Assembly (NCBI RefSeq): GCF_000220835.1
Contig: NZ_GL985606.1
Location: 2,417,480 to 2,481,479 of the forward strand
Reading direction: 5' to 3'
Length of the DNA: 64,000 bases
Source of the DNA: Actinomyces sp. oral taxon 448 str. F0400
GTDB lineage: Bacteria; Actinomycetota; Actinomycetes; Actinomycetales; Actinomycetaceae
Shown: in pieces, positions 57,579 to 64,000 of the stretch
Layout of the letters: the number at the start of each line of letters is the position of its first letter
How positions within the stretch are numbered: the stretch's first letter is position 1
Made by a program: the position numbers and the translations under genes
The notes under the pieces: model-generated
Database searches by the model: none
Told to the model about the DNA's origin: nothing
The model's input: the letters and a program-made list of their open reading frames with translations, nothing else

Positions 57579-59210
57579 TCAGGAGCAGTCCGTGGACAGC
57601 TCGGCGGCGTGGTGGTCATCAAGCCACTTCTGGGGGTCGACGGTGGACTCGTCGGCCGTGTCGTTCTTGGTGCGCACCTCGAAGTGCAGGTGAGAGCCGG
57701 AGGATCGCCCGGTGTTGCCCACACCGGCGATGAGCTGTCCCGCCTCGACGGTGTCCCCCACTTTGACGTAGATGCCATCCTCATACATGTGCAGATAGCT
57801 GGTGTACCAGATCTGGCCATCGATGTTGTGCTCGATGGTGACGGTGCCGACGCCCTCATCCATACCGGCGGTCACGACCTTCCCGGCGGCGGCGGCGTAA
57901 ATGGGCGTGCCGACGGGAGCGGCGAAGTCCTGGCCGGCGTGCAGCTTCATGTAACCCAGGGTGGGGTGCAGGCGGTAACCGTAGGGCGAGGAGATGGTGT
58001 AAGTGCCCTCGACCATCGGGTAGAAGATCTCCGGGGCCTTGGTGAAGGCGCTTGTGTCTCCCGAGGCTCCGGTCGACTGCGAGGCGCAGGTCGCCGCGGC
58101 ATTCTCATAGGCGTCGTGAATACGGGCCAGGGTCGCGGCGTCGGGCACGTCAGACAACTCGGAGTCCGACGAGGAGTCGACGTCGGCATCCGAGCCGAGT
58201 ACGGCGGCCGCCACCGAGGAGGCCGGTGCGCTCGCCGCCGCGGACGGGGCGGCGGCCTGCGCCCCCGCCGCTGTCGCCAGAGGGTCGGCCGACAGGCGGG
58301 CACTGATCGGTGCGACGACGGTCACGAGACCCAGCACGGTCATGACGCTGATGCGGCCGGCCCATCCCGCCCCGCTCCGCCGGCGGACGGACCGGGAGGC
58401 GTTGAAGCGCTCGTCCCCATGCCAAGAGGGCTTGATGGTCTCAACGGTCGGCGTTAGGTCCCGCTCGGGCGGGGCGGACCGGGTGCGGCTGTTCGCCCCG
58501 TGGGCGGGCGCCTCGGGCGCGGGCGTCGGCTCCGCCGCCGGTGCGGACTCGGAACCGTTCCCGCGACGCCGGGTCCGGGGCCTCATCGGCATCCCCTCGG
58601 GCGCAGGAATCGGCGAGGAGATGATGTCGTCCCACGCGGCGGCGCCGGCCGACGGCGCAGCGGGTCCCGGGCGCCCTGACGACGTGGACGATGCGAGCGG
58701 TGCGGTCGGCGTAGTCCGAGAGTAGAGGGGCGGCGCGGCAGTGCGTGAGGGGGATGAGGGGGATGGGACCGTGACGGTCGACTGCGGGCGGGGATCCTGC
58801 CGGTCGCCGGGGGAGGTTGACGGGGCTTGCCCCGCGCGGGAGTCCGCGCCGATGCGCGGCTCCCCGTGCGGCGTCCCCGCCGCTCCCGGCGACGGCGGGG
58901 ACGAGGGGAGCGGGGGGGTGCCGGATGCGGAGGGATCGGGCGGCGAGGAAGTGGTCCGGGCAGCAGCTCGCCTGGCGCGCCTCGTCATGGGGGCGACCTC
59001 CGATTCGCCCGCGGCGTGCACCCCGACCATGGTCTGTCGGGAACCGGGTCCCGTGGACGATGCACCCGCGCCGTCGCGGATGGCCTCGCGCTCGGCGGCC
59101 GGCCCGCGGGCCTCGACCCGGGTTGCGGCACGGGCCTCCGCCTCCCGCTGCGCTTGTGCGGCGCGCTCAGCCTCACGGCGCTGACGCCGTGTCATCCGCT
59201 GCTGGCTCAC
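57579..59210 (-). CDS. Membrane-anchored M23 (LytM) peptidoglycan peptidase
   Basis: A 543-residue protein. The first ~270 residues are cytoplasmic and low in complexity (Ala/Arg/Ser/Pro with a basic RRQRREAERA start). A single membrane segment follows (ISVMTVLGLVTVVAPISARL), and an exported linker. The M23 domain runs from SPYGYRLHPTLGYMKLHAGQDF to SGSHLHFEVR, with zinc ligands in HxxxD (HAGQD) and HLHFE. All ligands are present, so it should be active or a strong binder. Start chosen at GTG 59210 behind GAGG; GTG 59216 and ATG 59195 are alternatives. The long cytoplasmic tail is unusual and may link it to division or cytoskeletal proteins. Confidence 0.88.
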   Translation of the reverse strand: MSQQRMTRRQRREAERAAQAQREAEARAATRVEARGPAAEREAIRDGAGASSTGPGSRQTMVGVHAAGESEVAPMTRRARRAAARTTSSPPDPSASGTPPLPSSPPSPGAAGTPHGEPRIGADSRAGQAPSTSPGDRQDPRPQSTVTVPSPSSPSRTAAPPLYSRTTPTAPLASSTSSGRPGPAAPSAGAAAWDDIISSPIPAPEGMPMRPRTRRRGNGSESAPAAEPTPAPEAPAHGANSRTRSAPPERDLTPTVETIKPSWHGDERFNASRSVRRRSGAGWAGRISVMTVLGLVTVVAPISARLSADPLATAAGAQAAAPSAAASAPASSVAAAVLGSDADVDSSSDSELSDVPDAATLARIHDAYENAAATCASQSTGASGDTSAFTKAPEIFYPMVEGTYTISSPYGYRLHPTLGYMKLHAGQDFAAPVGTPIYAAAAGKVVTAGMDEGVGTVTIEHNIDGQIWYTSYLHMYEDGIYVKVGDTVEAGQLIAGVGNTGRSSGSHLHFEVRTKNDTADESTVDPQKWLDDHHAAELSTDCS

Positions 59211-59297
59211 ATCCACCTCGGCACTTTAACACCCGGCGATGTGCCCCATCCGGTGGGGCTTGGCACACCACCGCGCACTGGCTCCGATCGGGCCGGC

Positions 59298-60380
59298 TCA
59301 CCCGCGCTGCATGGCGTCGTTGACCTCCCCGACCAGCTCCTCGAGGATGTCCTCGAGGAAGACGACGCCGAGGGTGACGCCCGCGGAATCCTCGACGCGC
59401 CCCAGGTGGGCGCCGGTGCGCTGCATCGCCGCCAGCACGTCCTCGACCTCGTCGTCGGCGCGCACCGGCACGAGCGCGCGGGCGTGCCAGGCCGGTACCG
59501 CTTCGCTTCGCCGGGCTCCGGTGGCGTACAGGACATCCTTGAGATGAAGATAGCCGGTGACGGGGGTGCGCGAGGGGTCGGCCGGGTCGCTGTCGGCGTC
59601 GGCCCCCTCCGGGGCCGTGGCCAGGAGCGGGAAGCGGGAGAAACCGGTAGCGGCGACGGCACGTTCGACGTCCTCGGGCGTGCAGCCCTCGGTCAGGGTG
59701 ACCAGCGCGTCCAACGGCACCATGACCCCGCCCGCGGTTTCCTCGGAGAACTCCAGGGCGCCGCTGAGCAGGCCCGTGTCGTCCTCCAGGACGCCCTCGG
59801 CGGTGGAGCGCTCGACGATCGAGGCGACTTCGGCCGCGTTGAAGGTGGCCGAGACCTCCTCCCTGGTCTCCAAACCGGCCAAGTGCAGCACCCAGTTGGC
59901 GAAGCCGTTGAGCGCGGTGATGACAGGACCGAAGAGGCGTGACAGACGCACCAGCGGCGGGGCGAGCAGGCGCACCGCCCGCTCGGGTGCGGCGATCGAC
60001 ATGTTCTTGGGCACCATCTCCCCGGCCACGACGTGGATGTAGACGACCAGGACCAGGGCCGCGACGACGGCGACGGCGTGCGCCCCGGCGCGGCCGAGCC
60101 CGATATTCTCCAGCAGCGGGGAGACCGCACGGGCGATCGCCGGTTCGGCGACCACGCCCAGGCCCGTCGAGCACACGGTGACGCCGAGCTGGGCGGTGGC
60201 GAGCATGCGCGAGATGTGTTCGAGGGCCCACAGGGCGGTGGCGGCGCGAGCGTCGCCGGCTCCGGCGAGAGGCTCGAGCTGGGAGCGGCGTGAGGAGGTG
60301 ACGGCGAATTCTGCGCCGACGAAGAAGGCGTTGCCGGCCAGCAGCACCACGGTGGTAGCCAGGGCGAAGGGCGTGTTCAC
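59298..60380 (-). CDS. CNNM/CBS-domain membrane protein (CorC-like)
   Basis: A 360-residue protein. A CNNM/DUF21 membrane domain (about residues 1-160; AEFAVTSSRRSQLEPLA and VAGEMVPKNMSI with the conserved EMVPKN) is followed by a CBS pair (GVMVPLDALVTL and LGVVFLEDILEELVGEV). It lacks the C-terminal CorC_HlyC domain found in its neighbour. Such proteins are linked to Mg2+/Co2+ efflux or homeostasis. GTG 60380 overlaps the upstream paralogue's stop by 4 bp. Confidence 0.9.
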   Translation of the reverse strand: MNTPFALATTVVLLAGNAFFVGAEFAVTSSRRSQLEPLAGAGDARAATALWALEHISRMLATAQLGVTVCSTGLGVVAEPAIARAVSPLLENIGLGRAGAHAVAVVAALVLVVYIHVVAGEMVPKNMSIAAPERAVRLLAPPLVRLSRLFGPVITALNGFANWVLHLAGLETREEVSATFNAAEVASIVERSTAEGVLEDDTGLLSGALEFSEETAGGVMVPLDALVTLTEGCTPEDVERAVAATGFSRFPLLATAPEGADADSDPADPSRTPVTGYLHLKDVLYATGARRSEAVPAWHARALVPVRADDEVEDVLAAMQRTGAHLGRVEDSAGVTLGVVFLEDILEELVGEVNDAMQRG

Positions 60381-61828
60381 CGGCCGCCTCCCGAATCCAT
60401 GGGGCCTCTCGGGGCGGAACCGCCTCCGTGGACGACGTCCCCGCCGCCCGCAGCATCGCCGCGAACGGCTCGACCGGCCTCGGCTCCGCCGGCCCCACCC
60501 GCATCCTCGGCTCCATCGGTCTCAGCGACCTCCGCCCAGGGTCGCACGCGCAAGCGCGTGATGCGCCGCCCCTCCATGGCCTCCACTGTCAGCGTGGCCC
60601 GAGGTGTGGCGACGGCGTCACCGATCTCGGGGACGCGCCCGAGCTCGGTCATGACCAGCCCGGCCAGGGTCTCGTAGGGGCCGTCGTCGGGCACGTGCAG
60701 GCCCGTGCGCGAGGCGAGCTCGTCGGGGCGGGTCCAGCCGGGAACCAGCCAGTCGCCCGAGGCGGCCAGGCGCGCCCCGACGCGGCGGCGATCGTGCTCG
60801 TCGGCGACATCACCGACGATCTCCTCGATAGCGTCCTCGAGAGTGACCACACCCGCCGTCCCGCCGTACTCATCGACGACGACGGCCATCTGGGAGCCGG
60901 CGGCCCGCAGTTCGACGAGCAGATCGGCCAGGGGCATGGTTTCGGGCACGCGCGGCGCCGGCGTCATGAGGGACGAGGAGGTCACGGGCACGCTCTGCCG
61001 CCTCTCATAGGGCACGGCGATGACCCGGCGCAGGTGGACGATGCCCAGGACGTCGTCGCTGCCGTCCCCCAGGACGGGGAAGCGGGAGTGGCCGGTGGCT
61101 CGGGCCGCGGCGACGACGGCGTCGGCGGTGTCCTCCTCGGCGAGCGTGTGCAGACGGCCCCGGTCGGTCATGACGTCGACGGCGGTCAGCTCGCCCACGC
61201 CGATGGAGCGGGTGAGCAGGGTGGCGGTCGACGGGTCGAGGGCCCCCTCCTCGGCGCTGTGGCGTACGAGGGCGGTGAGCTCGGACGCCGAACGGGTCCC
61301 GCTGATCTCCTCGGCCGGTTCGATGCCCATGCGGTGCAGGACGAGGTTGGCCGTGTTGTTGAGCACGACGATGACCGGCCTGAGCACGAGAGTGAAGGTC
61401 ATGAGGAAGGGGGCGACGAGCCCGGCCGTGCGCATGGGGTCGGCGAGGGTGGCGTTCTTGGGGACGAGCTCGCCCATGACCATGGAGAAGGCGTTGACCA
61501 CGATCAGGGCGATGACGACGGCGGCGGCGGTGGCCGCGGACTGGGCCATCCAGCCGCTCATCAGCGTGCCGAGCAGGGAGGCCAGGGCGTCCTGCATGGT
61601 GTAACCCAGCAGAATCGTGGTCAGGGTGATGCCGACCTGGGCTCCCGACAGGAGAGTGGACAGGCGGCCCAGCGCCCTGCGGACGGTTGCGGCGCGCCTG
61701 TCCCCCGCGGCAGCACGGGTCTCGACAGTGGAGGGGTCCAAGGCGACCAGGGAGAACTCCCCGGAGACGAACACGGCGGTGCCCGCGGTCAGCAGAACGC
61801 CCAGGGCGATCATGAGCCAGTCGGTCAC
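60377..61828 (-). CDS. CNNM/CBS/CorC-domain membrane protein
   Basis: A 483-residue paralogue of the next gene. The CNNM domain ([23 protein letters not shown] and [15 protein letters not shown]) is followed by two CBS repeats ending [20 protein letters not shown], and a CorC_HlyC transporter-associated domain ([16 protein letters not shown]). An acidic Ala/Gly-rich tail of about 50 residues is added. It starts at GTG 61828. The tandem of two DUF21 proteins is common in actinobacteria; they may form a heteromeric ion transporter. Confidence 0.92.
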   Translation of the reverse strand: MTDWLMIALGVLLTAGTAVFVSGEFSLVALDPSTVETRAAAGDRRAATVRRALGRLSTLLSGAQVGITLTTILLGYTMQDALASLLGTLMSGWMAQSAATAAAVVIALIVVNAFSMVMGELVPKNATLADPMRTAGLVAPFLMTFTLVLRPVIVVLNNTANLVLHRMGIEPAEEISGTRSASELTALVRHSAEEGALDPSTATLLTRSIGVGELTAVDVMTDRGRLHTLAEEDTADAVVAAARATGHSRFPVLGDGSDDVLGIVHLRRVIAVPYERRQSVPVTSSSLMTPAPRVPETMPLADLLVELRAAGSQMAVVVDEYGGTAGVVTLEDAIEEIVGDVADEHDRRRVGARLAASGDWLVPGWTRPDELASRTGLHVPDDGPYETLAGLVMTELGRVPEIGDAVATPRATLTVEAMEGRRITRLRVRPWAEVAETDGAEDAGGAGGAEAGRAVRGDAAGGGDVVHGGGSAPRGPMDSGGGR

Positions 61829-62450
61829 GCGTCATCACCTGCGAGCGGTGCATCGGGCGCGGCGGGCGCGGGAGCGTCGGCGCGCCCGAGGCGCGGGTGG
61901 TCAGATTCCGTATGGTGGCGGGCAGCGCGTCCGCGGGCCCGCCGGGATGCCGGTCGCATAGTGGATCGCACGCTATCACCCGAACTGGTGGACGGAGCCG
62001 GCGTAATGCGGGCCACCGGCTCGCCGTCACTCGGGGCGGGCCCCGGCAGGGGCCCGAGGATCTCGACCCGGCCTCGCTGTGAGGAGGTCGCGGCCGCTGA
62101 TGAGGTCGAACAGCGGAGGACTTATAAGGCGCGTCGCGGCACTTCGGTGCTCGGTGGATGGACGGCACTCGCAATCCGTCCGACCGTCCGGCCGCCTGCC
62201 GCGCCGACCGGCGTGTGCTGTGCGATCCGATCCCCGGCCGGGACGCTCGGCCCGTCAGGGTCCCCCGGCCTGTCATACGCTCGAAACACATGTGCCTTTG
62301 GTCCCGCGTTTCATCCTCGTACGCCCGGCTCGCCCCGTACGATGACGCACGACACAGCAGGGCCCACCCATCCGACGCGCGGACCCGCCCGTCGGCATCG
62401 CGGACGGGCGCTGCTGGTCCCCGCTGCGAGGAGTACGAGGAGAAACGCAC
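61829..62450. promoter_or_regulatory. Divergent 622-bp region upstream of kgd
   Basis: No credible gene is seen. A short hairpin GGGCCCC-GGCA-GGGGCCC lies at 62038-62055. Just before kgd, GAGGAG precedes the GTG start. The space should contain the promoters of kgd and of the divergent CNNM genes, but I could not pick convincing -10/-35 elements. Confidence 0.3.
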
Positions 62451-64000
62451 GTGTCGACGCTGGACAGCACCATTGCAGGCTTCGGAGCCAACGAGTGGAT
62501 GGTGGAGGAGATGCGGGAGGCCTGGCTGGCCGACCCCTCCTCGGTGACCCCGCAGTGGCGGGCCCTGTTCGCGGGCGCCGCCAGAACGGCCGACGATGGC
62601 GGCGGGACCACCGCAACCGCCGCAGACTCGGAGTCGCCGGCTGCAACGGGAGCCGACCCCATCGACACCGCCGACCCCGCCGGCATGGCCCTCGCCACCC
62701 CGTCGTCGCCGGGCCCCGCGCCCCGCCGCCGTCCCACGGCCGTCCAGGACGTCACCCGCTCCGACCTGCCGCCCGCGCCCCCCTCCGACGTCGCCCCGCC
62801 GACGTCGCCCTACGCCCAGCGCATGGCGCGCCAGCACGCCGGGGCGCGGGAGGCTGACGCCCACTCGGAGACCGAATCGCGCATGAAGGGCGCTGCCGCC
62901 CGCACCGCCCGGAACATGGAGGCCTCGCTGTCGATCCCGACCGCCACCTCCGCTCGCGCCATCCCCGCCAAGGTCCTCATCGAGAACCGCGTCGTCATCA
63001 ACGGTCACCTGGCTCACACCCACGGCGGCAAGGTGTCCTTCACTCACCTCATCGGCTGGGCCGTCGTCGAGGCGCTGGCCGAGATGCCCGCGATGAACGC
63101 TTCGTACGTCACCGACGACGCGGGCAGGCCCACCCTTCGCGAGCCCGCTCACGTCGCCTTCGGCCTGGCCATCGACGTCCCGGCCTCCAGCGGCGAACGC
63201 CGTCTCCTGGTGCCCTCCATCAAGAAGGCCGACCTCATGGATGTCGCCGGCTTCATCGCCGCCTACGAGGGCCTGGTCGCCAAGGCCCGCGACGGCAGTC
63301 TCGAGGTCGATGACTTCCGCGGCACCACCGTGACCCTGACCAATCCCGGCATGATCGGCACGCTCCACTCGGTGCCGCGCCTCATGCCCGGCCAGGGTCT
63401 GATTGTCGGGGTCGGTTCCATGGCCTACCCGGCCGCTTTCGCCGGCACCAGCGAGGAGACCCTCGCCCGCCAGGGGATCGGCAAGATCGTGACCCTGACC
63501 TCCACCTACGACCACCGGGTCATCCAGGGGGCGGCGTCGGGCGAATTCCTGCGCCTGATCGAGCGCAAGCTCCTGGGCCTGGACGGATTCTGGGAGCGCA
63601 CCTTCGAATCCCTGCGCATCCCGCATGAGCCAGTCACATGGGCCCGCGACACCACCTACGACGCCGAGCTGGAAACCGGCAAACCGGCGCGCGTGTCCGA
63701 GCTCATCCACGCCTTCCGCCAGCGCGGCCACCTGGCGGCGGACACCGACCCGCTGACCTACCGCCTGCGTCGCCACCCCGACCTGGACTTGTCCACCTAC
63801 GGGCTGAGCCTGTGGGACCTGGACCGCACCTTCCCCACCGGGGGTCTGGCCGGGATCGAGCGCGCCACCCTGCGCGAGATCCTGGCCCGCCTGCGCGACG
63901 CGTACTGCCGCACCGCCGGCATCGAGTACATGCACATCCAGGATCCCGCCCAACGCACCTGGTGGCAGGAGCGCCTGGAGTGCGAGTGGTCGGCGATCAA
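62451..64000 (+). CDS. kgd: Multifunctional 2-oxoglutarate dehydrogenase/decarboxylase (partial, 5' end)
   Basis: The first 516 codons of the actinobacterial OdhA/Kgd (SucA-type E1 fused to an E2-like domain). Residues 1-40 are the N-terminal helix (FGANEWMVEEMREAWLADP). A Pro/Ala linker follows, then the succinyltransferase-like domain (about 155-375) with catalytic His355 in TYDHRVIQGAASGEF. The E1 domain starts near residue 400 (ARVSELIHAFRQRGHLAADTDPL); the ThDP site lies beyond the window. It joins the TCA cycle at 2-oxoglutarate, and in relatives is inhibited by the FHA protein GarA/OdhI. GTG 62451 has GAGGAG about nine bases upstream. Confidence 0.95.
   Translation, partial: MSTLDSTIAGFGANEWMVEEMREAWLADPSSVTPQWRALFAGAARTADDGGGTTATAADSESPAATGADPIDTADPAGMALATPSSPGPAPRRRPTAVQDVTRSDLPPAPPSDVAPPTSPYAQRMARQHAGAREADAHSETESRMKGAAARTARNMEASLSIPTATSARAIPAKVLIENRVVINGHLAHTHGGKVSFTHLIGWAVVEALAEMPAMNASYVTDDAGRPTLREPAHVAFGLAIDVPASSGERRLLVPSIKKADLMDVAGFIAAYEGLVAKARDGSLEVDDFRGTTVTLTNPGMIGTLHSVPRLMPGQGLIVGVGSMAYPAAFAGTSEETLARQGIGKIVTLTSTYDHRVIQGAASGEFLRLIERKLLGLDGFWERTFESLRIPHEPVTWARDTTYDAELETGKPARVSELIHAFRQRGHLAADTDPLTYRLRRHPDLDLSTYGLSLWDLDRTFPTGGLAGIERATLREILARLRDAYCRTAGIEYMHIQDPAQRTWWQERLECEWSAI

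Noticed and set aside
61005-63953. A 982-codon open frame on the minus strand opposite kgd and the CNNM genes
   Set aside because: It lies antisense to two well-supported genes, has no family motifs and crosses an intergenic region. Long antisense frames are expected at this GC content.

Overview
The window is high-GC actinobacterial chromosomal DNA. The best guess is Actinomyces or a close relative in Actinomycetaceae, but this is inference from gene content and not a database match. Supporting signs are the fused actinobacterial 2-oxoglutarate dehydrogenase (kgd) at the right edge, the cluster argS-lysA-hom-thrB-rho-rpmE-prfA-prmC, a long Arg/Asp-rich N-terminal extension on Rho, frequent GTG/TTG starts and a sortase substrate ending in LARTG.

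Layout. Positions 1-7.3 kb (minus strand) hold a heterodimeric ABC exporter (left partner cut by the window), a LanFEG-like self-protection ABC transporter (one E-loop ATPase, two permeases) and a translationally coupled histidine kinase/NarL-type regulator pair. Positions 7.8-9.1 kb hold a ClC chloride channel. Positions 9.3-22.8 kb are a carbohydrate block: a GH13 alpha-glucosidase divergent from a frameshifted ROK repressor, a LacI repressor divergent from a GH31 glucosidase-SDR operon, and a LacI-controlled sugar ABC importer with a Tat-type lipoprotein binding protein but no ATPase gene, followed by a maltose acetyltransferase-like gene. Positions 22.9-31.8 kb hold a nitroreductase, a CPBP protease, a PcrA/UvrD helicase, a DJ-1/PfpI-MarR pair behind a twin palindromic operator, a twice-frameshifted NmrA-like oxidoreductase, and an alcohol dehydrogenase-MarR pair.

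Positions 31.8-46.3 kb (minus strand) are the conserved housekeeping cluster for arginyl-tRNA, lysine/threonine synthesis, Rho termination and translation termination. It is interrupted by lineage-specific insertions: a Tat-exported GH16 glucanase, a small membrane protein, and a repeat-rich LARTG surface protein between rho and rpmE. mntH (NRAMP) diverges from argS.

Positions 48.1-56.65 kb are a degraded integrative conjugative or mobilizable element in the 3' end of a tRNA-Arg(CCG) gene, flanked by an approximately 40-bp imperfect direct repeat. It keeps an intact VirD4-type coupling protein and a ribbon-helix-helix antitoxin. Its toxin partner, resolvase, VirB4-like ATPase and several other genes carry frameshifts, a nonsense codon or deletions, and I see no integrase or relaxase. 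The right end is visibly AT-richer and carries small unrecognised genes. A perfect 32-bp inverted repeat lies just outside the right attachment site.

Positions 56.8-64 kb resume host genes: a glycerophosphodiester phosphodiesterase, an M23 peptidase, two CNNM/CBS membrane proteins, and divergently the first 516 codons of kgd.

Start codons were chosen from Shine-Dalgarno placement, overlaps and family length. All functional assignments are from reading motifs, without database searches.
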